Positions 36,177 through 45,807 of a stretch of DNA of 64,000 nt are shown one piece after another. This DNA is from Mucilaginibacter gossypii (lineage in GTDB: Bacteria; Bacteroidota; Bacteroidia; Sphingobacteriales; Sphingobacteriaceae): positions 124,001-188,000 of the forward strand of contig NZ_FNCG01000005.1 in assembly GCF_900100945.1 (NCBI RefSeq). The letters run 5' to 3'. The stretch's first letter is position 1. Every line of letters starts with the position of its first letter. The translations under genes and the position numbers were made by a program. The notes below the pieces were generated by a model. The model searched no databases, was not told the DNA's origin, and saw only the letters and a list, made by a program, of their open reading frames with translations.

Positions 36177-37100
36177 TTAATTACCCGGATGATTGGCATT
36201 AAATAAGATATTAAGTCCTCGCCTGCTATCAAAAGCCGCAGCAGCACCCATCAGCGCCGCGTCTTCTCCCAATAAAGCTAATTTTATTTTTAAACTTTCA
36301 GCATATGCTGTTAACCTGGCGGTAAGTTCATCCAGAAACATGCCCGATGCTTTTGCAATATTGCCACCGATAACAATTACATCAGAACCTTCGGTTTGGA
36401 TAATATCCCGGAGGAATAAAGAAAGGTTGACCGCAAACTCATCAAAGATGTTCCTGACCACAGCGCTGTGTTTGGACATTGATATCAGCGAACTCACTCC
36501 GGTAACGGACAGCCCGGTTGTTTCATGATATCGCCCTAAGAACCATCTTGTAGAGAAGTAATCATCTGCAATGCTATCTTTATAAGGTTCGCTGCCTAGG
36601 TTTAAATCTTTCACAATACCATCAACGCACAAAGCTGAACCAAACCCTGTGCCCAGCGTAAGCCCAAGAACCTTACGGGAGCCGGCGCCAGCTCCCGCCA
36701 CAACTTCCCCTTGTAAAAATGCTTCGGCATCATTTCGGAACAGGATATCTGCAGCATCTATCCTGAGCTCTTCCGACAGGTATAACTTAATATTTAAACC
36801 ATAAATGGCCTCATACTTATGCAGGTCTTTGATCAGTGAAATCCCATTTTCATAATCAAATGGGCCAGGCATGGCCAGGGCAACCTGCTGAGCCGGAGAT
36901 CCGAATTTTTCATAAGCCTGTGTTAATGCTTCCGCCCAGGTTTTAAGTATTTCAGTTGCCGTTCCATGGGAGTCCACAGTTAACCGGGTACGGGTATCTT
37001 CAATGATCATCTTTTTTTCCAGATCGATGACCGCTGCTGTAATATGCGTACCGCCGATATCTGCACTGATTACATAATTATTTTTACGCTGTTGGCTCAT
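36177..37100 (-). CDS. ROK-family sugar kinase (probable glucokinase)
   Basis: The product is 307 residues. The N-terminal phosphate loop ISADIGGTHITAAVID and the LGLTLGTGFGSALCVDG and IVIGGNIAKASG segments are typical ROK/ASKHA features. The usual ROK zinc motif (CxCGxxGCxE) is not present, so it belongs to the zinc-free branch. No helix-turn-helix is attached, so it is an enzyme and not a repressor. It lies 20 bases after GH97 and probably phosphorylates the hexose imported by the next gene. Confidence 0.85.
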   Translation of the reverse strand: MSQQRKNNYVISADIGGTHITAAVIDLEKKMIIEDTRTRLTVDSHGTATEILKTWAEALTQAYEKFGSPAQQVALAMPGPFDYENGISLIKDLHKYEAIYGLNIKLYLSEELRIDAADILFRNDAEAFLQGEVVAGAGAGSRKVLGLTLGTGFGSALCVDGIVKDLNLGSEPYKDSIADDYFSTRWFLGRYHETTGLSVTGVSSLISMSKHSAVVRNIFDEFAVNLSLFLRDIIQTEGSDVIVIGGNIAKASGMFLDELTARLTAYAESLKIKLALLGEDAALMGAAAAFDSRRGLNILFNANHPGN

Positions 37101-37120
37101 GTATGATATATATATATGGA

Positions 37121-39025
37121 TTATTTTTCCGGAGTGAGGTACACCGCCTCTCCGCCTGATGGCAGCAGGGCAAATTTTAATACTGTTTTACTATTAACAC
37201 TTTTACTGCTGACCCTAACGTGCGTCTCAGTATTCACCGACGGGTCATCGCTGTAAATAGTCGCTTTATACTTTTTACCGGGTTCTAAAAAACTCAGATC
37301 AAGTTTAATTTCACGAGCATCATTGTTGGTGATAGTACCTACAAACCAATCTTTTCTGCTCCTGCGGGCTGTAGAAATGTATTCGCCGGGTATTCCCTGC
37401 ACTATTTTTGTTTCGTCCCATGTGGTTGGGATCTTGTCCCAAAATTCCAGTTCGGGCTCATTATGCTCCGCCGAAGGCTTATCATACCAATACAGCGTTT
37501 GCAGCGGGCTGTAATAAATTGCGGCCAGCGCTAATTGATGGGCATGAGTAGTTTTAATACGTTTATTAAAATAACAGAAGGTATAATCGGCTGCTCCGGC
37601 AATATACCGTGTAAAAGGCAGCACGGTATTGTGCGTGGCATCGGGCATTTCCTCGTTACCACGGATCCCTTCGGCCGACATCAGGTTTGGCCAGGTACGC
37701 TGCTCGCCTGTTGGCCGCCAGTCGTCATGAATGTTTACCATGATCTGAGCAGCTGCCGCCTGCTGAATCGCCTTTTCCACCCAGGTTGTCCAGCGGTGGG
37801 AGCCTTGCTGTACGAAACCAAATTTTACGCCTTTTACACCCCATTTATGATAAACAGCAAATAAACTGTCACTTTGAGCTAATAAACCCTGCTGATTAAC
37901 ATATAACCAAACACCAACACCCTTATCCTTGCCATATTTGATTATACCAGGCAGGTCAAAATCAGGTATAGCAACCTTGGTAGCATCCGAGCTAAAGCTA
38001 AAAGCCGGTCCGTACCATTTCCAATCAAACAGAATATATTGCAGGTTATGCTTCACCGCGAAATCAATATTTGTTTTTGCATCATTTGTCGTCATGGCCA
38101 TTACCCGCATGATTTTACCGGGTTTAATCCAATTGGTGTTGGCTATTGCCGATGGCTCATTAAGATTCAACATCATGTAATTATGTTCAATCAGGTCGCC
38201 CGGTTTTTCAGCTATCATGATTGCCCGCCATGGTGTGCCTACCGGCGAGATGAGCTGCGCCCCGCCAAACATAGAGGTTACCAGGGTAGATGGTTTATCG
38301 GCACTCAGTTTAAATTTGGTGCGCGCATAATCAATTAGCCTGGCTTCTGCCAGCGCTGCAAAAAGGCCATTAGGCAGTTCGATGGTTAACGGCCGTTCGC
38401 TTTCGCCGGGCCAGTTTTTTAGCGGCAGTTTGTAATATGGCGCTTGTGCCCAATTGGCAAACCAGGCTTGGGTGCCTTCAGGCAGGTGAAACTCGGTATT
38501 TTCTGCCCTGATGTTGTAGTAGGTTCCTTTAGGGTTTTCGGGGAAATAATAACGGAATGCTACCCCCTCGTTATAAACCCTTACCTGAACCTGCATCACA
38601 TAAATGGGATTGTCATCCTTTACCAGCGTAATATTCATTGCGTTGTAATGATCACTAATCATAGCCCGCTCTCCGGTAACTGGTGCCCATGTGGTATCAT
38701 GCCGGGAGGAATCAACGCCCGTGATCAACAGGTTTTCGCACCAGTTTTTATGCTGATCGACCTTCAATGCCATTGCTTTTTCTGAAAGATCATTATCCAG
38801 TTGCAGATCGAGGACTGACACCAGAATTACCGGCTTGTTTTTATAATCCAAGCTATAGTGCATCGTACGCTTCCCGGCTTCAGCTTTTTGACGGAACCTG
38901 AATATTATATTGTTATCCGGCGACCGAAGGCTAAGTACAGAATCTTTTATTCCCTGTCCCCGAACCACACTGATAAAGCAGCTTAACCACAAACCCGTAA
39001 TCAATATTATTGCGTTTTTTTTCAT
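37121..39025 (-). CDS. GH97 family glycoside hydrolase
   Basis: This 634-residue exported enzyme (signal peptide, cleavage near VRG-Q about residue 23) has the GH97 layout: an N-terminal beta-supersandwich (about 25-290), a TIM barrel (about 300-540) and a C-terminal beta domain. GH97 has inverting alpha-glucosidases (SusB type) and retaining alpha-galactosidases. In retaining members an Asp follows the GVKxxF-type strand, whereas here it reads KGVKFGFVQ with Gly, which favours the inverting type. Other conserved parts are HDDWRPTGEQRTWPNLM and EGIRGNEE. It is the first gene of the five-gene sugar operon. Confidence 0.88.
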   Translation of the reverse strand: MKKNAIILITGLWLSCFISVVRGQGIKDSVLSLRSPDNNIIFRFRQKAEAGKRTMHYSLDYKNKPVILVSVLDLQLDNDLSEKAMALKVDQHKNWCENLLITGVDSSRHDTTWAPVTGERAMISDHYNAMNITLVKDDNPIYVMQVQVRVYNEGVAFRYYFPENPKGTYYNIRAENTEFHLPEGTQAWFANWAQAPYYKLPLKNWPGESERPLTIELPNGLFAALAEARLIDYARTKFKLSADKPSTLVTSMFGGAQLISPVGTPWRAIMIAEKPGDLIEHNYMMLNLNEPSAIANTNWIKPGKIMRVMAMTTNDAKTNIDFAVKHNLQYILFDWKWYGPAFSFSSDATKVAIPDFDLPGIIKYGKDKGVGVWLYVNQQGLLAQSDSLFAVYHKWGVKGVKFGFVQQGSHRWTTWVEKAIQQAAAAQIMVNIHDDWRPTGEQRTWPNLMSAEGIRGNEEMPDATHNTVLPFTRYIAGAADYTFCYFNKRIKTTHAHQLALAAIYYSPLQTLYWYDKPSAEHNEPELEFWDKIPTTWDETKIVQGIPGEYISTARRSRKDWFVGTITNNDAREIKLDLSFLEPGKKYKATIYSDDPSVNTETHVRVSSKSVNSKTVLKFALLPSGGEAVYLTPEK

Positions 39026-39169
39026 GTCAGATAGTATTTATCCAGATAAGACAAATAATTTCATGATTTATAATCATATGAAAAGCAATTAGCAGCAATA
39101 ATTACAAAGAGGATTCGGATCTTACTAAGAGATAGTATGTTACAGATAAGTAAGGGTAGATAAATAGGA

Positions 39170-39352
39170 GCTAAAAAAGTGGGAGCCCGACATGTGCGAA
39201 CATGTGCCGATTGAACCGGCCACTTTTAACCACCCGTTGGGGCCTTCAAGGTTGAATTTCGGCCAGGGTATGATTCCCCTTCCGGCCGGTTCATAAAACT
39301 CTCATCTTAAAATGCCGGGGCTTGTCATAAACTCTTCAACGTTGCAAAGACT
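39170..39352 (-). ncRNA. Candidate structured RNA of unknown class
   Basis: This 437-base gene-free region between 39026 and 39463 holds a GC-rich stretch unlike the AT-rich spacers nearby. Read on the minus strand, a TTTGCA promoter-like box (plus-strand TTGCAAAG near 39342-39349) precedes a stretch whose central helix GAACCGGCC/GGCCGGTTC (9 bp, perfect) encloses a GGG/CCC hairpin, a TTCA-ACCT-TGAA hairpin and a CCC-GGG step. Two GCACATGT copies forming a hairpin and then TTTTTT follow. This suggests an independent RNA of about 170 nt. It is not recognisably SRP RNA, tmRNA, RNase P or a known riboswitch. The plus strand cannot be excluded. Confidence 0.45.
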
Positions 39353-39462
39353 TAAGTGGGTGTAACGCTGTTAACTGCCCGGCTTTTATCCTTGCCCGAT
39401 AGGGAAAGTAATGGACAACGGCACTACCGCTGCTCCCGGAATGAAAATAATTTGATAAGCTC

Positions 39463-40179
39463 TTACGCAGCATTCGAAATATACTTCACCAGGCTTCTTT
39501 TGGCCACCGGCAGCAGCGTTTGTTCAAGCGGAAAAGTGATATCGCTGCGTACATAATAAACCGCAGGATTGGGCATAAACTTGTTACGGTTTATGAGATG
39601 CAGTTTAATGCTTTCTGGGGTATTGGTAATACTTTGCTCGTAGGCATCAATAAAAGCTACGTTAATGCCGCGGTATTTATCATCCTTGCCTTCAAAAATA
39701 GTGATCTGGTACTCGTAGATCCGGTTGGTGCGTTCCTTGCCATTCTGTAACGAAAAATAACCGTGATAAGGCATTAGAGGGGTAATGCCCACCGGATCGA
39801 TATTCACATGGCTTTCTACAAAATCATAAATATCCCTGCCGGTTTTTATAGCCGGGTCCATTTTGCCTAAGGCATAGGTAATGATCTGCTCTATCTCCTG
39901 CATGCTTTGATCATCCATAATGATCTTTTGATAAGTAAGCTTTACCGCGTCGATATCAGCCTGTGTTAAGCGTTGAGGAAAAGCCTGCTGTAACAGCGAT
40001 TTATTCTTTTTAAAATCGATGAGGTTGCTGTAATGAAATATCAGGTCGGCCAGGTTGGGATATAACCGGCTGTTATCAAAGTGACTGTTAATCTCCTGAA
40101 GGTAACTTAACAGGATATATTTTTTGTATTCAAAATCAATATGACCTTCAATAAACCAGTTTGCGCCTAATTGCCTCAT
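39463..40179 (-). CDS. Conserved hypothetical protein
   Basis: The product is 238 residues with no signal peptide or membrane segment. It is mixed alpha/beta, with HIDFEYKKYILLSYLQEIN at the start, a helical middle, and a C-terminal strand-rich part (RIYEYQITIFEGKDDKYRG, AVYYVRSDITFPLEQTLLP). No catalytic motif is recognised. Similar proteins seem common in Bacteroidota. It is divergent from the methyltransferase gene with 54 bases between. Confidence 0.7.
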   Translation of the reverse strand: MRQLGANWFIEGHIDFEYKKYILLSYLQEINSHFDNSRLYPNLADLIFHYSNLIDFKKNKSLLQQAFPQRLTQADIDAVKLTYQKIIMDDQSMQEIEQIITYALGKMDPAIKTGRDIYDFVESHVNIDPVGITPLMPYHGYFSLQNGKERTNRIYEYQITIFEGKDDKYRGINVAFIDAYEQSITNTPESIKLHLINRNKFMPNPAVYYVRSDITFPLEQTLLPVAKRSLVKYISNAA

Positions 40180-40233
40180 TTTTTCGCCTCCTTTTGATAG
40201 CTTAAATTAAACAAAAAACACCAACTTTGCAAT

Positions 40234-40950
40234 ATGCCCTATGGAACCCTTTATTTAATTCCTGTACCGCTGGCCGATGACGCGGCTGCAAAATCATTTA
40301 CACCATACCTTACTGATACCATAAACAGTATCAAAGAGTACATCGTGGAGAATGAAAAAACCGCCCGTCGCTTTTTAAAAGAGGCCGGCTTGAAAACCCC
40401 GCAAAGCGAGCTGGTAATCCATGATTATGGCAAGCATAACCGCGACATGGGCAAGGCTGACTTTTTTAAAGGCCTGCAAGCAGGTAATGACGTTGGGCTG
40501 ATGAGCGAAGCTGGCTGTCCGGGTGTTGCTGATCCCGGTGCTGAAATTGTGGATAAAGCCCACCGCATGGGCATTAAGGTTATACCCCTGGTTGGGCCAA
40601 GCTCTATTTTGCTGGCGCTGATGGCTTCGGGCTTCAGCGGACAAAGTTTTGCATTTCACGGCTATTTGCCCATTGATAAGGTGCTTCGTGCTAAAAAGAT
40701 CAAAGAGCTGGAAAGCACAGCCATAAAGCTTGATCAAACCCAAATGTTTATCGAGACACCTTTCCGCAATAACCCCATGCTTGAGGAGATCCTGAAAGCG
40801 GGTAATCCCAAAACCAAGCTTTGCATTGCCTGCGACCTTACCTCCGCAACCGAGTTTGTGCAAACCAAAACCATTGCCGAATGGCAAAAGAAAGTGCCTG
40901 ATCTGCACAAACGCCCAACAATCTTTTTACTTTATCACGGCAATAAATGA
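40234..40950 (+). CDS. Tetrapyrrole-methylase-fold SAM-dependent methyltransferase (RsmI-like)
   Basis: The product is 238 residues. The fold is that of the RsmI/CobA family: GTLYLIPVPL at the N-terminus, VGLMSEAGCPGVADPGAEIV (SAM-binding loop region), VIPLVGPSSILLALMASGF and MFIETPFRNN. RsmI methylates the ribose of C1402 in 16S rRNA. This protein is of the shorter Bacteroidota type, and its target may be the same or another nucleotide. A TTTGCA box ends only 4 bases before the ATG, so the mRNA may be leaderless. The downstream monooxygenase start overlaps its stop (ATGA). Confidence 0.85.
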   Translation: MPYGTLYLIPVPLADDAAAKSFTPYLTDTINSIKEYIVENEKTARRFLKEAGLKTPQSELVIHDYGKHNRDMGKADFFKGLQAGNDVGLMSEAGCPGVADPGAEIVDKAHRMGIKVIPLVGPSSILLALMASGFSGQSFAFHGYLPIDKVLRAKKIKELESTAIKLDQTQMFIETPFRNNPMLEEILKAGNPKTKLCIACDLTSATEFVQTKTIAEWQKKVPDLHKRPTIFLLYHGNK

Positions 40951-42560
40951 CCATAAGCCAGCAGCATACCCCGGTTGTAATAGTGGGCGCCGGTCCGTCA
41001 GGTTTGATGATGGCCGCCCAGCTTTTACGCCATGGTGTTCAGCCGGTAATTATTGATAGCAAGCAGGGGCCAACCACGCATTCAAAGGCGCTTGCCGTTC
41101 AGGCACGGTCTATGGAGATTTACCGGCAGATGGGCATCATCGATAAAGTGCTCAATGATGGTAAACGGGGAGGAGGTGTACAGTTTAACCAGGACGGTGA
41201 AGAGGTTGCCAGTCTTTCGCTTGCCAATGTTGGCGAAATGCAAACGGTTTTTCCATTTATCCAGATGTACCCGCAGAGCAAAAATGAGCGGTTATTATTG
41301 GATTTTATTACCCTCAACTGCTGCCCGGTATACTGGAACACATCGCTGCTGTCACTAAGCCAGGATACCGGTAAGGTAACATTGAAGCTGCAAAGCGGCG
41401 AGGATAAACAAACCATTACCTGCGATTGGCTGGTTGCGGCAGATGGTGCCCATAGCACCGTGCGCAAGCAACTGAGCATTCCTTTTAATGGCGATACCTA
41501 CCAACACCAATTTTATTTGGCCGATATAAAAATAGAGGCCGACTTTGGCGATAAGGTTAACCTGTTCCTCTCAAAAAAAGGTTTCGCGGGCTTTTTCCCC
41601 ATGCCTGATGAACGGAGCTATCGTGTGGTAGGCAACCTGCCCGATGAGTTTGATAAAAAAGACGAGCTTCAAATTGAAGAGGTGTTACCTCATTTGCGGA
41701 ATGTAACCCAACAACAGATCATTGTTGAACATACCAACTGGTTCACTACCTACCGTCTGCATCACCGCATGGCCGATAAATTCAGGCAGCAGCGCTGCTT
41801 TTTAATTGGTGACGCCGCGCATATCCACTCGCCGGTTGGCGGACAGGGGATGAATACCGGCTTGCAGGACGCCAATAACCTGGCCTGGAAACTGGCAGGT
41901 GTGGTTAATAACCAGCTTAAGGTATCGGTGTTAGATAGCTATGCGCAGGAAAGGATGCCGGTAGCAAAAGAGCTCCTTAATACTACCGACAGGATCTTTA
42001 AAATGATCCTGTCGCGTAACTGGTTCATTAACTTACTGAAGAAATATTTGCTGCCTGTTGTTTTAAAATGGGTATGGAGTAAACCCAACCTTCGCGAAGC
42101 CTTTTTTAAACGGGTATCGCAAACCGGTGTCTCCTATCGCGATAGCGCCATAAACCTTAACTTAAGCCATGCCAGCCACATCAAAGCAGGCGACAGGCTA
42201 CCTTATCTCAAAGTTTTCGACGAAAAACGGGAGGTGGAAACCGATCTGCATGAATGGTGCAATAAACCGGGTTTTACGCTCATCTGTTTAGGCAAGCTCA
42301 AAGAGCTCGACCTGTTTACCATCGCCAAATGGATAACCCAAAACTATGGGGCCAGTCTCAACTTTTTTTACCTGCCGCCTTCGACAAAAAATCAACACAT
42401 TTTCGATGCTTTCGCCATCAAAGAAAACCAAAAAAAAGCACTCATCACCCGTCCGGATATGCATATCGGTTTTTTAAATGATGTGGTCGATATTGATATG
42501 ATGGATAATTATTTACTGAATGTAGTGGGGGTGAAGCCGATCATCGTTCATGGTTCATAG
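40947..42560 (+). CDS. FAD-dependent aromatic monooxygenase (PheA/TfdB type)
   Basis: The product is 537 residues. The N-terminal FAD Rossmann motif is VIVGAGPSGLMMAAQLLRHG. The second FAD motif is FLIGDAAHIHSPVGGQGMN followed by GLQDANNLAWKLAG. A thioredoxin-like C-terminal domain (about 400-537) is typical of phenol and polyketide hydroxylases. The enzyme would hydroxylate an aromatic or quinone-like compound using NAD(P)H and oxygen. The 4-base overlap with the methyltransferase gene means translational coupling, which is odd for an rRNA methylase and may hint at a different substrate. Confidence 0.85.
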   Translation: MTISQQHTPVVIVGAGPSGLMMAAQLLRHGVQPVIIDSKQGPTTHSKALAVQARSMEIYRQMGIIDKVLNDGKRGGGVQFNQDGEEVASLSLANVGEMQTVFPFIQMYPQSKNERLLLDFITLNCCPVYWNTSLLSLSQDTGKVTLKLQSGEDKQTITCDWLVAADGAHSTVRKQLSIPFNGDTYQHQFYLADIKIEADFGDKVNLFLSKKGFAGFFPMPDERSYRVVGNLPDEFDKKDELQIEEVLPHLRNVTQQQIIVEHTNWFTTYRLHHRMADKFRQQRCFLIGDAAHIHSPVGGQGMNTGLQDANNLAWKLAGVVNNQLKVSVLDSYAQERMPVAKELLNTTDRIFKMILSRNWFINLLKKYLLPVVLKWVWSKPNLREAFFKRVSQTGVSYRDSAINLNLSHASHIKAGDRLPYLKVFDEKREVETDLHEWCNKPGFTLICLGKLKELDLFTIAKWITQNYGASLNFFYLPPSTKNQHIFDAFAIKENQKKALITRPDMHIGFLNDVVDIDMMDNYLLNVVGVKPIIVHGS

Positions 42561-42619
42561 ATCATGATTGCCTGCGAATTGTTCCTGCCTGCGTATTTTC
42601 GCCATGAACTATGAACCAT
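42550..42619. repeat. Inverted repeat ATGGTTCATAG/CTATGAACCAT at convergent gene ends
   Basis: Arms of about 17 bp (42550-42566 and 42603-42619, one mismatch) overlap the stop codon of the monooxygenase gene and precede the 3' end of the convergent gene at 42630. It may act as a bidirectional terminator. Confidence 0.65.
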
Positions 42620-42629
42620 CAACCATGAA

Positions 42630-44546
42630 CTAATAAACCACCATCACCCAGCCGCTCATTACATTCCCATTCTTTAAATCTATCACATAATAATAAGTTC
42701 CTGACGGAATACCCTGGCCGTTAGATCTGCCATCCCAGGCTTCAGGATAGCCTGTGCTTTTAAACAACAGGCCGCCATAGCGGTTAAATACCTGCGTTGT
42801 CGAGGTTGGGTAAGTATTCAGCGCCTCTATTGCCCAGGTATCATTAACCCCGTCACCATTGGGTGTAAAAGTATTGGGAATAACTACTTTTTTATAAACA
42901 CGTACAAATACCTGGTCGGTTGCTTCGTCACCGCAGCCTGAGTTTGATACCACATGCAGGGTGTAGGTGATATCTTCCATTGGTGCAGCTGTAGGCGTAA
43001 GTTCAAGGCTGCTGCTCAGGTTATCGGTCGGCGTCCAGTAATAGCTTACGTTGGTTCCTTTGGTGCTGCCGTTAAGTGTTGTTGACTGGCCCTGAGTAAT
43101 GTACCTGTTGGGCCCGGCATTGGCCATAGGCTTTTTTATAACATCTACTTGTACTGTGGCTGTCGAGGTACAAGTGCCGTTACTTACTGTTACAGTATAA
43201 AGTGTATTATCTGTTGGGCTGGCTACCGGGTTAGCGATACTGGCATCTGAAAGGCCCGTTGCCGGCAACCATGAATAGGTTGAGCCTCCGCTGGCGTTTA
43301 ATGTAACCGAACTCCCCTCGCAAATTGGCTCAACCGCATCAACAGCAGCAACAGGTTGGGCGTTCACTACAACCGGCACGGTTGCTGTGACTTCGCATCC
43401 CGAGGATGATTTAACCGTAACCGTGTATGTACCCGCTGCTGCAGCAGTAACGTTATCGATAGTTGGGCTTTGAATGGCCGATGTAAAACCATTTGGCCCT
43501 GTCCATTGATAACTCACCCCGGTTGATGCACTTAGCGTTAACGTTGTGCCTGCGCAAACCGGTGTATTGGCCGTTGCTGTTGATTGAGGCGGTGCGCCAA
43601 CCGTAAGTGTAAGCACATTTGATGCTGACCGGCAAAGTGCCGAATTAATATTACCCGCCTGCGCCGTTACTGCCCGGTAGTAATAAGTACCAGCCACTGA
43701 CGGCGATGTTATCTGGTAACTTGAACTGGTGCTGTTTGCTCCGGTAAGATCCGTCCAGGCCCCACTGCCGTTTTTGTATTGCCATAAAACGGTATAGCCA
43801 CTGGGGATGGTTGTGTTGAGTGTATAGGTTTGCGGAACATCTGAACAGGCCGATGCTGTATTGGCTGAGCTTGAAGTGCTGAAGCTGGCCTCTATCACAG
43901 GGCCATAAGGCCTGAAAACAATATCATCAATGGCAAGGTCATTGGCAGGGGCACCGCCGGCGCTGTTATTGATCATTTTGATCACGACATCGCCGACACC
44001 AGCCGGTAGTGTAAAATTGAACGACTCCTGCACCCATTGATAATTGTTGCTTGTACGGGCAATGGTGCCGGTATTAAAGCTTTGAATAATTGTTCCATCA
44101 GTTTTTTCGATGGCGAAAGTGATGTTAGGCGGGCTGATATCATTGCTTCTTAACAAATTCACCACCCAGGCCGAAAACTGGTAGGTGGTATTGGAACATA
44201 AACCGGTAATGGCGCGCTTATAAAAATAATCGGTTTTGGATACGCTGGCATTTACCACCATCATATAGCCGCCTGTATTGCCTGTATGGTCTGTGGCCGA
44301 CCACCAGACATTGCCTGCACCCGCGGTAGTGTTTTCAATGGTATAAGAGCCGTCGCTGGGGAAATTGGCACTGCTATATGTATAACTGGTTGAGCCCGAA
44401 TCTGCAGGCAAGGCACCAGAATGTGTTGAACTGCCTGAGCCAAAGGTGATGCTCACCACAGGATCGCCGAGGCTTTGCGCGTTTGTTTTACGAACTAATA
44501 AAATGAGAAAAAAGCTGATTAGGGGGAGTAACTTTTTTGCTTCCAA
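42630..44546 (-). CDS. Surface protein with Ig-like domains and CHU_C (gliding-type) sorting domain
   Basis: The product is about 638 residues. The TTG at 44546 is preferred because it gives a compact signal peptide (EAKKLLPLISFFLILLV, cleavage near TNA-Q); a GTG at 44591 would extend it by 15 residues. A jelly-roll-like domain (about 30-210) is followed by Ig/PKD-like repeats with SxxVSYQWTGPNG and YSWLPATGLSD units. The C-terminal gliding-motility-associated domain (about 555-638) has NTFTPNGDGVNDTW and GYPEAWDGRSNG, ending YYVIDLKNG, typical of type IX secretion cargo. Likely a cell-surface adhesin. Confidence 0.85.
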   Translation of the reverse strand: MEAKKLLPLISFFLILLVRKTNAQSLGDPVVSITFGSGSSTHSGALPADSGSTSYTYSSANFPSDGSYTIENTTAGAGNVWWSATDHTGNTGGYMMVVNASVSKTDYFYKRAITGLCSNTTYQFSAWVVNLLRSNDISPPNITFAIEKTDGTIIQSFNTGTIARTSNNYQWVQESFNFTLPAGVGDVVIKMINNSAGGAPANDLAIDDIVFRPYGPVIEASFSTSSSANTASACSDVPQTYTLNTTIPSGYTVLWQYKNGSGAWTDLTGANSTSSSYQITSPSVAGTYYYRAVTAQAGNINSALCRSASNVLTLTVGAPPQSTATANTPVCAGTTLTLSASTGVSYQWTGPNGFTSAIQSPTIDNVTAAAAGTYTVTVKSSSGCEVTATVPVVVNAQPVAAVDAVEPICEGSSVTLNASGGSTYSWLPATGLSDASIANPVASPTDNTLYTVTVSNGTCTSTATVQVDVIKKPMANAGPNRYITQGQSTTLNGSTKGTNVSYYWTPTDNLSSSLELTPTAAPMEDITYTLHVVSNSGCGDEATDQVFVRVYKKVVIPNTFTPNGDGVNDTWAIEALNTYPTSTTQVFNRYGGLLFKSTGYPEAWDGRSNGQGIPSGTYYYVIDLKNGNVMSGWVMVVY

Positions 44547-44784
44547 CGGAGTACTGTTTTTAAAAAAGCGCCTGCATGTAACTACTAACACACAGACGCT
44601 ACTATCGCAACTATTATGAAAAGGGGTACTAATAAACCATTTATGGGGTTATAATTGGTTTATGATATAAATATGGGGGCAAAGCCGGTTTTTATCAATA
44701 ATGTATCGATGAATAGCGCTTTTGTATTGGTGAATGTAAAAAGGATTGGAAAAAAGTTTAAACCGCCTGTAAATAACCAGGTAA

Positions 44785-45726
44785 TCAGTACCTGATCCGT
44801 TTGGATAGCTGTAAACAGGGCAGCTCCACCATGCGATAAAACAGGTAAGCAAAACTGATACTCACAGCAATGCCTGTTAAAAACTCAAACGCCCTGAATC
44901 CAAATGTTTTTGGCAGGTGCATACCCATAAAAGCTACAAGACTACTCCCAACAACATCATGAGTAAGGTATAGCGAAAAAGAGATTTTGGAAAAAAAGGC
45001 AATAGCAGGGTGGCGCTTTAAAGGCAGTATTAAAAGGACAAGTGCCAGAAGGCCGGCAACCATAGGAAGCCACCCTGCACTATAAAAACCAATGGCAGTT
45101 ACAGCTACGCCATATATCAAAACTTCAGTTAACCCTCTTTTACCTGTTAGGTACAGGTAATATAATATCCCAAGAGCAAAAAACGGAAAAACGTTTAACA
45201 GTGTTGATCCGGGCACGGGTATAAATAAAGGCAGTAAGCAAATCAGGGGCAGGGAGATGGCGCCCCACTTTTTTATAATAATTGGAAAGAAAACACCGAT
45301 GAACAGGTAATATTGAAACTCAATCCCCAGCGTCCAGTAAACGGGGTTCAAATAAGGGCGACCAATAAAATTGTTGATATAAGCTAAGTGGGTTAATATG
45401 TTACTGATATCGGGCCGGTAATTTGTGTTTAATAAATACCCGGCCAAAATGGTCAATAATATGGAGGCTATGTAAGGGGGCTCAATGCGTGTTATTCTTT
45501 TTAAAATGTATTTGGGGAATAAGGCCCAGCTATAATTTTCAGGAATAGCCCAGCAAATTATAAAACCGGATAACAGGAAAAACATCTGCACGCCCAGCCA
45601 GCCATAGTGTAAGCCGGGCAATGATTTGCCGCCAAGATGAAACAAAGCTACCGCCAATGAAGCTATTGCCCTGATATAATCAACCTGCTGAATATGTTGC
45701 CTTGTTTTATTGTTTGCTAAAGTCAT
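44785..45726 (-). CDS. Acyltransferase 3 family membrane protein
   Basis: The product is 313 residues with about ten membrane helices. The N-terminal VDYIRAIASLAVALFHLGG and the following WLGVQMFFLLSGFIICW are typical of the acyltransferase 3 (OafA/NodX) family, with the conserved catalytic His in the FHL segment. Such enzymes acetylate O-antigen or exopolysaccharide sugars across the inner membrane. At 313 residues it has only the membrane part and no SGNH domain. No polysaccharide cluster is adjacent. Confidence 0.88.
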   Translation of the reverse strand: MTLANNKTRQHIQQVDYIRAIASLAVALFHLGGKSLPGLHYGWLGVQMFFLLSGFIICWAIPENYSWALFPKYILKRITRIEPPYIASILLTILAGYLLNTNYRPDISNILTHLAYINNFIGRPYLNPVYWTLGIEFQYYLFIGVFFPIIIKKWGAISLPLICLLPLFIPVPGSTLLNVFPFFALGILYYLYLTGKRGLTEVLIYGVAVTAIGFYSAGWLPMVAGLLALVLLILPLKRHPAIAFFSKISFSLYLTHDVVGSSLVAFMGMHLPKTFGFRAFEFLTGIAVSISFAYLFYRMVELPCLQLSKRIRY

Positions 45727-45807
45727 TTATATAAAAGCCAAATGCGTAAAGCTTAAAGCCAATTGATTAATATTATTGATAAGCCGATTAAGAGAATTGC
45801 GCTCATT

